Assembly: GCF_001556515.1 (NCBI RefSeq)
Contig: NZ_LSJA01000205.1
Span: 1 to 13,625, forward strand
DNA from: Caulobacter sp. CCH9-E1
GTDB taxonomy: Bacteria; Pseudomonadota; Alphaproteobacteria; Caulobacterales; Caulobacteraceae
Direction of reading: 5' to 3'
DNA length: 13,625 nt
Shown: positions 1 to 5,905 of the stretch, in pieces
How the letters are laid out: every line of letters begins with the position of its first letter
How positions within the stretch are numbered: position 1 is the first letter of the stretch
Program-made: the position numbers and the translations under genes
Notes under the pieces: generated by a model
What the model saw: the letters and a program-made list of their open reading frames with translations, nothing else
Databases searched by the model: none
Told to the model about the DNA's origin: nothing

Positions 1-335
1 CAGCTCGGCGATCCACGATAGGCGGCTTTATCGATCACCGCCCTGTCGCTCCGCTGCCGGCTTGATCCCTGCGGCCACCCGATCGTCCGCCTATCCCTTC
101 TGAGGATGCGACGACCTTCGGACCTGCCGGGAACCGAAAGCGGCCCCGCTCAGCCTATCCCCGCCGCCGCTTTGGGCCGGATCCAAGCGCCCTCCCCCGC
201 GACGGGGACAGCTCTGATTGTGCGCGCGGTTTCAACGCGGATCACACAGCGGCGTGTAAAAGTGGGAAGTGGTTGAAATCGTTGGGTCCGATTCCGGATA
301 CGCGGATCATAGAGCGCCGCGAACGCTCGTAAAAT
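1..335. other. Non-coding stretch with inverted repeats
   Basis: I see no convincing gene in these 335 bases. Short open frames exist on both strands, but none has a ribosome site, recognisable motif or coherent composition. The stretch does contain two perfect inverted repeats. One is a 9-bp pair, GATAGGCGG at 17-25 with CCGCCTATC at 87-95. The other is an 8-bp pair, AAAGCGGC at 137-144 with GCCGCTTT at 166-173. A structured RNA is possible, but I could not match it to tRNA, tmRNA, RNase P, SRP or 6S RNA. A GANTC site (CcrM methylation in Caulobacter) occurs near 289. Confidence 0.4.
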
Positions 336-446
336 ACTCCCCCCCGGCGGGGGAGGTGTCGGCGAAGCCGACGGAGGGGGAAGTCCTGCTGACCTTGCCA
401 CGCCCCCCGCCGGTCCTTCGGACCGCCTCCCCCACGGGGGGAGGAT
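336..446. repeat. Palindromic intergenic repeat, copy 1
   Basis: This is a chain of four hairpins. CTCCCCC (337-343) pairs with GGGGGAG (349-355), and GTCGGC (358-363) pairs with GCCGAC (367-372). CGGTCC (411-416) pairs with GGACCG (420-425), and CCTCCCCC (426-433) pairs with the G-rich arm at 437-444. The two outer hairpins are themselves inverted copies of each other, so the whole unit is a large imperfect palindrome. The layout matches the element at the right end of the window, which suggests one repeat family. Open frames through it are translation artefacts of the repeat. Confidence 0.75.
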
Positions 447-462
447 TTTCCGCCACGCCCCC

Positions 463-495
463 AAAACGAAAAAGCCCCACCCGTGAGGGTGGGGC
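463..495 (-). terminator. Rho-independent terminator of the PRC-barrel gene
   Basis: Read on the minus strand, this is a perfect 9-bp stem, GCCCCACCC / GGGTGGGGC, with a TCAC loop. It is followed at once by TTTTTCGTTTT. The stem occupies 474-495 and the U-tract 463-473. It lies 27 bases past the stop codon of the minus-strand gene at 523-888 and is the clearest intrinsic terminator in the window. Confidence 0.9.
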
Positions 496-522
496 CGGAC
501 GAGCGGCAAGGCCTAGGCGGCG

Positions 523-888
523 CTAGCCCTTCCAGTCGGGCAGGGCCTCCAGCTGCGCCTTGGTCAGCTTGGCGCGGACGATGTGGTCGTCCGGGTCGCC
601 CGGCTCGGGCGCCACCGTCACGTCGGCCAGGGCCACGACGACCTTCTTGTCCGGGCCCATGCGGTCGATCTCGATGACGATGGCCGTGGGCTTGCCGGCC
701 GCGTCGAGCAGGACGTGCTCGACCTCGCCGGCCTTGCGGTTGGCCGAGTCGATGACGTCGGCGTCCTCGATCTGCCCGACCGTGAAGGCGCCCTTGGCCG
801 GCTGACCTTCCTGGTGCGCGATGGTCGTCTGGGCGACCGCGCCCGTGGCGACGGCGGCGATGGCAAGGCCCAGGACAGCGAACTTCAT
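523..888 (-). CDS. Exported PRC-barrel domain protein
   Basis: The 121-residue product begins with a signal peptide: MKF, a hydrophobic stretch to about residue 18, then an AVAQ cleavage region. So it is probably periplasmic. Residues 33-92 resemble a PRC-barrel beta domain, with GQIEDADVID, then a GEVEHVLLDAAGKPTAIVIE strand pair and an ALADVTV strand. This is the pattern of small alphaproteobacterial PRC-barrel proteins. PRC-barrels are binding modules and no enzymatic role can be assigned. The ATG is well supported: GAGGAG lies about 8 bases upstream and the signal peptide starts right there. The gene stands alone, with its own terminator at 463-495. Family assignment is by pattern only. 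Confidence 0.85.
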   Translation of the reverse strand: MKFAVLGLAIAAVATGAVAQTTIAHQEGQPAKGAFTVGQIEDADVIDSANRKAGEVEHVLLDAAGKPTAIVIEIDRMGPDKKVVVALADVTVAPEPGDPDDHIVRAKLTKAQLEALPDWKG

Positions 889-978
889 GGATCGGCTCCT
901 CTTTCACATGGCGTAGGTTGGAGATAACGCCGTACACAGAGGATTGATCCGGCAGGGGCGGACCCGCCGGAGCCCATC

Positions 979-1003
979 CCGTCATTCCCGCCACAAGGGC
1001 GGG
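979..1003. repeat. Left arm of 14-bp inverted repeat, with hairpin
   Basis: CCGTCATTCCCGCC at 979-992 is the exact reverse complement of GGCGGGAATGACGG at 1642-1655. The left copy also forms its own hairpin, CCCGCC / GGCGGG around ACAAG (987-1003). The two arms bracket the gene at 1095-1514. GTCATTCCCGCC-type sequences are common intergenic palindromes in proteobacteria, so the pair may be a REP-like pair rather than transposon ends. Confidence 0.6.
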
Positions 1004-1094
1004 TGTTCACCGAGAACGACACTCACTCGTCGTAGCGATTTGAACGTCCTAGATCGGCGCCTGAACCAAAACGTGCTTTCGACCCAAATCGGAC

Positions 1095-1514
1095 TCAGCG
1101 GGGCAAACGATCGGGGTCGCTCACAAGCTTGGTAGCCGCGACTTCCGCTGCTCTCTTCAGATCGGCTTTCACACGATCTGGCATTCGTGATGCAGGAACC
1201 TGTTGGACCGCTGCAATCAAGCCGTCCCTGACAGCCGCGACCCGCGTCTCGATGTCCGACGACATGAAGGCGGCATAGTCCACGTTATGGAAGGTCCAGA
1301 ACTCTCCTGCCGAGCGCTTATGACTGGTGCCGTTTGGAACGACGCCTCGGGCCGGATCGATGCACAATAGATTCAGCACGACGGTGTCGGGCTTTAAAAG
1401 CTCAGCCTTAGCGAAATCAAATTCAGACCCCATCGCGTACGCGAACTCGTCCGCGAACAAGTTGAACCGTCGGCCAGCGCTTGCGTCGCCAGTTGGCATG
1501 AAATGGATCGGCAT
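1095..1514 (-). CDS. Hypothetical protein of 139 residues
   Basis: I do not recognise this family. I chose the ATG at 1514 (product starting MPIHFMPTGDASAGRRF) because GAAGGG lies 7 bases upstream. A longer in-frame start at 1562 would add 16 residues, but I see no ribosome site for it. The product is soluble, without signal peptide or membrane helix. It has a mixed N-terminal half with FNLFADEFAYAMGSEFDF and FWTFHNVDY, and a helical C-terminal half rich in A, R, K and D. Third codon positions are visibly less G/C-rich than in the neighbours. The gene sits alone between perfect 14-bp inverted repeats, which fits acquired DNA. The size and isolation would suit an orphan immunity or antitoxin protein, but nothing shown proves that. 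Confidence 0.65.
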   Translation of the reverse strand: MPIHFMPTGDASAGRRFNLFADEFAYAMGSEFDFAKAELLKPDTVVLNLLCIDPARGVVPNGTSHKRSAGEFWTFHNVDYAAFMSSDIETRVAAVRDGLIAAVQQVPASRMPDRVKADLKRAAEVAATKLVSDPDRLPR

Positions 1515-1546
1515 AACTTTTCCCTTCAACGCTAGGGTAGCGAGCC

Positions 1547-1588
1547 AATGTCCGCCCACCACCCCGAACAGACGATGGAAATGTCCGC
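1547..1588. repeat. Direct repeat AATGTCCGC upstream of the 139-residue gene
   Basis: The 9-mer AATGTCCGC occurs at 1547-1555 and again at 1580-1588, exactly 33 bases apart. This is three helical turns, so the two copies lie on one face of the DNA. Both are within about 75 bases upstream of the ATG at 1514, where a promoter would lie. It may be an operator or simply a short intergenic repeat. Confidence 0.3.
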
Positions 1589-1641
1589 TGTCGGGCGTCC
1601 GCGACCGGGTTTACCAGTATCGGTCTACTCCCCCATCTCAG

Positions 1642-1655
1642 GGCGGGAATGACGG
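1642..1655. repeat. Right arm of 14-bp inverted repeat
   Basis: GGCGGGAATGACGG is the perfect inverted partner of the sequence at 979-992. It lies 24 bases before the open fragment at 1680-1769, which looks like the truncated end of another gene. Confidence 0.6.
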
Positions 1656-1679
1656 AGACTATTTGGTTCGTGGCGGTAG

Positions 1680-1769
1680 TCCCCCCACGGGCTGGACGGC
1701 TTCGAGGGATTGCGGGACCAGGCCGTCGGCGCCCGCTCGGCCGTGCTGGAGGCCTTGATCGATGTCTAG
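1680..1769 (+). pseudogene. Possible truncated 3' end of a gene convergent with ackA
   Basis: The frame is open from a TAG at 1677 to a TAG at 1767-1769. Its last 25 codons, from 1692, read LDGFEGLRDQAV then GARSAVLEALIDV. Those codons have the G/C-rich third positions of native genes here, and the peptide looks like an amphipathic C-terminal helix, unlike the flanking sequence. There is no start codon or ribosome site. The stop shares its CTAG with the stop of ackA on the other strand, as expected for two tightly convergent genes. I infer that the upstream part was lost, perhaps when the inverted-repeat unit at 979-1655 arrived. The parent family is not recognisable from so short a piece. 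Confidence 0.4.
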
Positions 1770-2971
1770 CGGGCGCTGGGCGCGGATTGATCCTCGCGCG
1801 CCACCCGCAGGGTGTGCAGGGCGATCATCAGCTCCTCATCGGTGGGAATGACGAGCGCTTGCACGCGACTGTCGGCCGTCGAAAGATGGGCGGCGTTGAC
1901 GGCGTTGGCGGCCGCGTCCAGTCGCAGGCCCATCCATTCTAGGCGCCGGGCGATCCGGGCGCGCACGTCGGCGTGCCTCTCTCCGATCCCGGCGGTGAAC
2001 ACCAAGCCGTCCAGCCCGCCCAGGCTGGCCGTCAGAGCGGCGATTTCGCGAGCGGCGCGCCAGGCGAACAGTTCGATGGCCTCCTCGGCCTCCGGCGCGG
2101 CGCTGGCGGACAGGGCGCGCATGTCGCTGGAGACGCCCGACACCCCCAGCAAACCGGACTTCCGGTACAGCAGATCCTCGATCTGGGTCGGGCTCATGCC
2201 CAGCTGGGTTTGCAGATGCAGCACCACGCCGGGATCCACCGCGCCCGACCGCGTGCCCATCACCAGGCCGTCCAAGGCGGTGAAGCCCATGGTGGTGTCG
2301 ACGCTCTTGCCGTCGAGCATGGCGCAGAGGCTGGCGCCGTTGCCCAGGTGGGCGGCGATGACCCGGCCCCTCGCCAGGACCGGGTCGATCTCGCGCAGGC
2401 GGCGGGCGATGAATTCGTAGGAAAGGCCGTGAAAGCCATAGCGACGGATGCCGCGCGCGTGCAACTCGCGGGGCAGGGCGAACCAGGTCGCGATCTCCGG
2501 TCGGTCGTGATGGAACGCCGTGTCGAAGCAGGCGACCTGCGGCAGGTCCGGCGCCAGGCGGGCGATGGCGTGGATGGCCGCCAGGTTGTGGGGCTGGTGC
2601 AGCGGGGCCAAGGGGCTCAGCTTTTCGAGCGCCGTCAGCAGGTCGGGCGTCACCCGGCGCGGCGCGGCGAAGTCGACTCCGCCGTGCACGACGCGGTGAC
2701 CGATGGCGATGATCTCGCGATCTTGCAGATGCTGGACCGCCCAGGCGAACAGAAACTCCAGAAGGTCGGCGTGGCGCAAGGCGGCGCCCTCGGGCCAAGC
2801 GCGCCGCAGCAGGACCTCGCCCTCAATGGTCTTGGCGATCAGCTCCGGGGCGATGCCGATCTTCTCGATCTTGCCGCCGGCCGAGAGCCTCGGCGGGCCC
2901 TGACCGTCGACCGCGAACAGCGAGAACTTGATGCTGGAAGAGCCGGAATTGAGGCTGACGACCGCCTTCAC
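1766..2971 (-). CDS. ackA: Acetate kinase
   Basis: AckA transfers phosphate between acetyl-phosphate and ADP, yielding acetate and ATP, in the cytoplasm. The 401-residue product is full length for the family. Signature elements in order are LNSGSSSIKF (7-16), GHRVVHGG (91-98) with the substrate arginine, FDTAFH (149-154), and GFHGLSYEF (179-187) with the catalytic-site histidine. These are followed by AHLGNGASL (207-215), GTRSGAVDP (239-247) and the nucleotide-binding AGIGE (327-331). The start codon is GTG. It overlaps the stop of pta as GTGA (2968-2971), so the two are translationally coupled and form the Pta-AckA acetate pathway. The C-terminus converges on the fragment at 1680-1769. Confidence 0.97.
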   Translation of the reverse strand: MKAVVSLNSGSSSIKFSLFAVDGQGPPRLSAGGKIEKIGIAPELIAKTIEGEVLLRRAWPEGAALRHADLLEFLFAWAVQHLQDREIIAIGHRVVHGGVDFAAPRRVTPDLLTALEKLSPLAPLHQPHNLAAIHAIARLAPDLPQVACFDTAFHHDRPEIATWFALPRELHARGIRRYGFHGLSYEFIARRLREIDPVLARGRVIAAHLGNGASLCAMLDGKSVDTTMGFTALDGLVMGTRSGAVDPGVVLHLQTQLGMSPTQIEDLLYRKSGLLGVSGVSSDMRALSASAAPEAEEAIELFAWRAAREIAALTASLGGLDGLVFTAGIGERHADVRARIARRLEWMGLRLDAAANAVNAAHLSTADSRVQALVIPTDEELMIALHTLRVAREDQSAPSAR

Positions 2972-4338
2972 GCCGCGCTCTCCTTGGCCAGGCCCGGGGC
3001 CGCCTTGGTGGCCGCGCGCGCCATCAGCACGGCTACGGCGCAGGAGGCCAGTCGCGTGCGCAGGCTGTCGGCCCGACTGGTCAGAATGATCGGCGCCCGC
3101 GCGCCCAGCACGACGCCGGCGGCGTCGGCGCCGCCCAGGAAGGTCAGTTGCTTGGCCAGCATGTTGCCGGCTTCCAGGTTCGGGGCCACGAGGATATCGG
3201 CCTTGCCGGCCACGGGCGAGACGATGCCCTTCTCGGCGGCGGCGGCTTCAGAGACGGCGTTGTCGAAGGCTAGCGGCCCGTCCAGCAGGCCGCCGGTGAT
3301 CTGCCCTCGGTCGGCCATCTTGCACAGGGCGGCCGCCTCCAGCGTGGAGGGGAGGGCCGGATTGACCGTCTCCACGGCCGACAGGATCGCCACGCGCGGC
3401 TGCTCGATGCCGATGACGTGGGCCAGGTCGATGGCGTTGCGAATGATGTCGGCCTTCTCGAGCAGGGTTGGCGCGATGTTGATCGCCGCGTCGGTGATGA
3501 GCAAGGGCGCGGGATGAGACGGAACGTCCATGACATAGACATGGCTGATCCGGCGTTCCGTGCGCAGGCCGGTCGCCGCGGCGACAACCGCGCCCATCAG
3601 CTCGTCGGTGTGCAGCGAGCCCTTCATCAGCAGTTGGGCCTCGCCGACGCGCGCCAGTTCCACGGCCTTGGCGGCGGCCTCGTGGCTGTGGGCCGCGGGG
3701 ACGATGCGCAAGCCGTCCAGCGACTTTCCCGCTTCCTCGGCCGCCTTGCGGATCTTGCTTTCGGGCCCGACCAGGATCGGCGCGATCAGCCCCGCCTCGG
3801 CGGCGTCGACGGCGGCCAGCAAGGCTGCGGCGCTGCATGGATGAACGACGGCGGTCGGCGCGGGAGGACCGCCGCGCGTCGCCTCGATCAGTCGCCTGTA
3901 GCCGTCGTGGTCCGAAACGCGGATGTCGGGCGGTACCGCGATCGCGCGGCGCAGCTTTTGGACGGGCGCGCGAACTTCCGCCTCGCCGCTGGCCAGCAGC
4001 TCGCCACCCGAGCCGTTCAGGCGGCAGTCGAAGGCGACGATGGAGCCGGGGCCCTTCTGTCGCGCCTGAACCGTGGCGGTGATGGTGTCGCCCAAGACGG
4101 GCGCGGCCAGGAATCTCAGCGTCTGACTGATCGTCTCCGCCCCCGGTCCGGGCAGGCGAAGGCCGATGAGCGCGGTCAGAAGACCTGCGGTCCATACCGT
4201 CCACGCTGGTTCCGCGCCATCGCCGCCAGCCAGGGCGCGGGACAGCTCCAGGTCCTCGGGCGTCAGCGTGCGGCTCAGGCTATCGACGTCGCCCAACTGG
4301 ATTTCATCGAATGTGCGGTTCTCGATGAAATCAGCCAT
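2968..4338 (-). CDS. pta: MaoC-like / phosphate acetyltransferase fusion
   Basis: The 456-residue protein has a MaoC-like hot-dog domain (about residues 8-125) fused to a phosphate acetyl/butyryltransferase domain (about 150-450). The latter converts acetyl-CoA and phosphate to acetyl-phosphate and CoA. The Pta half is clear: TAVVHPCS, ILVGPESKI, AQLLMKGSLHTDELM, LPSTLEAAALCKMADRGQ, DGPLAFDNA, APNLEAGNMLAKQL and PIILTSRADS. This is the family usually annotated as bifunctional enoyl-CoA hydratase/phosphate acetyltransferase. In the MaoC half, the usual GDxNPxH active-site motif reads GGDGAEPAW. The histidine is therefore missing, and hydratase activity is doubtful. I preferred the ATG at 4338 over 4431 because MADFIENRTFDEI is where family proteins begin and the extra 31 residues are basic and antisense-like. 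The ribosome site is weak: GGAAG about 13 bases upstream. Confidence 0.93.
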   Translation of the reverse strand: MADFIENRTFDEIQLGDVDSLSRTLTPEDLELSRALAGGDGAEPAWTVWTAGLLTALIGLRLPGPGAETISQTLRFLAAPVLGDTITATVQARQKGPGSIVAFDCRLNGSGGELLASGEAEVRAPVQKLRRAIAVPPDIRVSDHDGYRRLIEATRGGPPAPTAVVHPCSAAALLAAVDAAEAGLIAPILVGPESKIRKAAEEAGKSLDGLRIVPAAHSHEAAAKAVELARVGEAQLLMKGSLHTDELMGAVVAAATGLRTERRISHVYVMDVPSHPAPLLITDAAINIAPTLLEKADIIRNAIDLAHVIGIEQPRVAILSAVETVNPALPSTLEAAALCKMADRGQITGGLLDGPLAFDNAVSEAAAAEKGIVSPVAGKADILVAPNLEAGNMLAKQLTFLGGADAAGVVLGARAPIILTSRADSLRTRLASCAVAVLMARAATKAAPGLAKESAA

Positions 4339-4478
4339 GCTCGTGCGTCCGCTTCCAAGCTTGAGATCGCCGGCCCCGAGAAGGCGACGCCTGCGCTGGT
4401 CCACAATGCGTCGACCGCCCTGTCGGGACAAGCAGGGCGCCGCCCCAAAGGGGGGCGCGCCGCAGTCGACCAGGCGAT

Positions 4479-4679
4479 CACGTCAGCGCGCGGCGGTCCG
4501 CCCGACTGGTCGACAAGTGGGTGTCGATGATTGAACTCGAGCCTCGGGCTTACGGCGCGCAGAGCCTGCGCCGAACAAAGGTGGCGCTGATCTACAAAAA
4601 GACCGGCGACTTGCGCGCCCGCCAACTTCCAGTCGGCCGCAGGAAGCTCGAAAGCACGGTCCGATATCTTGGCGTCGAG
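4479..4679 (+). pseudogene. Decayed C-terminal remnant of a tyrosine recombinase
   Basis: One frame reads HVSARRSARLVDKWVSMIEL, then EPRAYGAQSLRRTKVALIYK, KTGDLRARQLPVGRR and KLESTVRYLGVE. This tracks the end of the phage-integrase family's catalytic domain, typically ...YGTHSLRRTKA.LIYK.T.NLRAVQ.LLGH.KLESTVRYLGVE. The box arginine (SLRRTK) and the nucleophilic tyrosine (TVRYLG) remain. The two conserved histidines are changed: THSLRR to AQSLRR and LLGH to PVGR. There is no start region, and homology stops at 4679, 15 bases from the 3' end of ptsH on the other strand. The piece is thus catalytically dead and truncated at both ends. It shows that a mobile element once occupied the pta-ptsH gap. 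Assignment is from remembered family sequences, not a search. Confidence 0.8.
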
Positions 4680-4693
4680 GGCGTTTCAGCCCC

Positions 4694-4963
4694 CTACCGC
4701 TCCTCGTCGAACCGGTTCGCCACCAGCTCGCACAGCGCCTCCAGCGCCGCCTCCGCCTCCGGCCCCTCGGCGCTGATGTCGATGGTCGAGCCGATGCCGG
4801 CGGCCAGCATCATCAGGCCCATGATCGAGCGGGCGTCGACGCTGGCGCCGTCGCGGCTGACCGTCACCTCGGCGTCGAAGCTGGACGCCATCTTCACGAA
4901 CTTGGCCGAGGCCCGGGCGTGCAGCCCGCGCTCGTTGACGATCTCGACCGTTCTGGAATTCAT
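4694..4963 (-). CDS. ptsH: Phosphocarrier protein HPr
   Basis: HPr carries phosphate from Enzyme I to EIIA proteins of the PTS. The 89-residue product has the active-site motif GLHARASAKFV with His15. It also has the regulatory site ARSIMGLMML with Ser46, the residue modified by HPr kinase/phosphorylase. Both are intact, consistent with hprK lying in the same operon. The ATG at 4963 has GGAGAGAAG about 7 bases upstream and follows the EIIA stop by 4 bases, so the genes are coupled. It is the last gene of the chvI-chvG-hprK-EIIA-HPr series. No sugar-specific EIIB or EIIC is present, which points to a regulatory rather than transport PTS. Confidence 0.96.
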   Translation of the reverse strand: MNSRTVEIVNERGLHARASAKFVKMASSFDAEVTVSRDGASVDARSIMGLMMLAAGIGSTIDISAEGPEAEAALEALCELVANRFDEER

Positions 4964-4967
4964 GCGC

Positions 4968-5375
4968 TCACTTCTCTCCGGCGAGCACGTAGGAGGCCAC
5001 GGAGATGTATTTGCGTCCAGCTTCCTGGGCGTGGGCGACGCAGGCCTGCAGGCTCTCGCGCTGGCGCACGCTGGCCAGCTTGATCAGCATCGGCAGGTTC
5101 AGGCCGGCGATGACCTCGGCCTTGGTCTGCTCCATCACCGAGATGGCCAGGTTGCTGGGCGTGCCGCCGAACATGTCGGTCAGCAGGATGACGCCCTGGC
5201 CGTCCTGGTCGACGTCGGCGCAGGCCTTGAGGATGTCGGAGCGACGGCGCTCCATGTCGTCCTCGGGGCCGATGCAGATCGCCTTCACGGCGGCCTGCGG
5301 ACCGACCACATGCTCCATGGCGGAGACAAACTCTTCCGCCAGACGCCCGTGCGTCACGATCACGAGCCCGATCAT
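4968..5375 (-). CDS. PTS EIIA component, mannose/fructose family
   Basis: The 135-residue soluble protein matches the Man-family EIIA fold. MIGLVIVTHGRLAEEF opens with His9 as the phosphorylation site, and TDMFGGTPSNLA (66-77) is the second conserved loop. It accepts phosphate from HPr. Without a cognate permease in the window it probably acts in regulation, as in other alphaproteobacterial PTS systems. I chose the ATG at 5375 because family members start exactly at MIGLVIVTHG. An in-frame ATG at 5402 has GGAGGG only one base before it, too close to be a good ribosome site. Neither start is ideal. It lies 77 bases after hprK and 4 bases before ptsH. Often called manX or EIIA-Man; I leave the symbol empty. 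Confidence 0.93.
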   Translation of the reverse strand: MIGLVIVTHGRLAEEFVSAMEHVVGPQAAVKAICIGPEDDMERRRSDILKACADVDQDGQGVILLTDMFGGTPSNLAISVMEQTKAEVIAGLNLPMLIKLASVRQRESLQACVAHAQEAGRKYISVASYVLAGEK

Positions 5376-5452
5376 GCCAGATATCTCAAACGGGATCCCC
5401 ATTCCCTCCGCGGCCCTTCGAGAACGCCGCGCGGGCGGCCTTGATACGCTCG

Positions 5453-5905
5453 TTAGAGAGGGACTCCAAGAGACTGCATGATGCGAGCGATTTTCAGGGG
5501 CGCGGCGGGTTCTCGCGGCCACAGGTCGAAGCCGGGGATGGATAGGCTCGCGACGGACTCCGCGCGGGGATCGGGCAGGCGCTCGACGGCCTCCGGCGCC
5601 TCGACGCAGCGGATCAGCACGGCGATCTCGCAGAAGGGCAGGGGCGAGGCGGCGGCGACGACGCCCAGGCCGCGGACCTCGATCAGGCCGGCCAGGGGCT
5701 CGGGCGCCTTGCCGTAGAGGCGGCCGCCGGCGGCGAACAGCACGACGCGGTCGTCGGCGACCAGCCGGAAACCGTGGTCGAGGGCGCGCAAGGCCAGGTC
5801 GCTCTTGCCCGCGCCCGACGGGCCCTCGATCAGGGCGCCGCGCCAGACGCCGTCCTGGCGGCGGGCGATCAGGCCGGCGTGGCGGAGTTCGGGGGCGGGG
5901 CTCAC
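5453..5905 (-). CDS. hprK: HPr kinase/phosphorylase, short alphaproteobacterial form
   Basis: The enzyme phosphorylates and dephosphorylates HPr on Ser46. The 150-residue product has Walker A GPSGAGKS (28-35), RLVADDRV (47-54) with the metal-binding aspartates, and the HprK signature LIEVRGLGVV (74-83). It is about half the length of Firmicutes HprK. It consists only of the catalytic C-terminal domain, as is usual in alphaproteobacteria. No ATG exists near the N-terminus. The GTG at 5905 overlaps the chvG stop as GTGA (5902-5905), giving tight coupling and the expected start. A much longer open frame in phase upstream is merely an out-of-frame reading of chvG. The substrate, HPr with Ser46, is encoded downstream in the same operon. 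Confidence 0.93.
   Translation of the reverse strand: MSPAPELRHAGLIARRQDGVWRGALIEGPSGAGKSDLALRALDHGFRLVADDRVVLFAAGGRLYGKAPEPLAGLIEVRGLGVVAAASPLPFCEIAVLIRCVEAPEAVERLPDPRAESVASLSIPGFDLWPREPAAPLKIARIMQSLGVPL

Noticed and set aside
336..446. CRISPR array or tandem repeat
   Set aside because: The hairpins are single palindromic units without regularly spaced identical repeats or spacers, and no cas genes are present.
269..526. 85-residue plus-strand frame
   Set aside because: It reads straight through the palindromic repeat and the terminator. The proline/glycine-rich peptide is an artefact.
1973..3517. 514-residue plus-strand open frame across ackA and pta
   Set aside because: It is antisense to two unmistakable enzyme genes and shows low-complexity Q/A/R/G sequence without motifs.
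4465..4514. 9-bp inverted repeat GTCGACCAG / CTGGTCGAC as an operator for pta
   Set aside because: It falls inside the recombinase remnant and encodes part of its ARLVDKW segment, so the symmetry is probably incidental.
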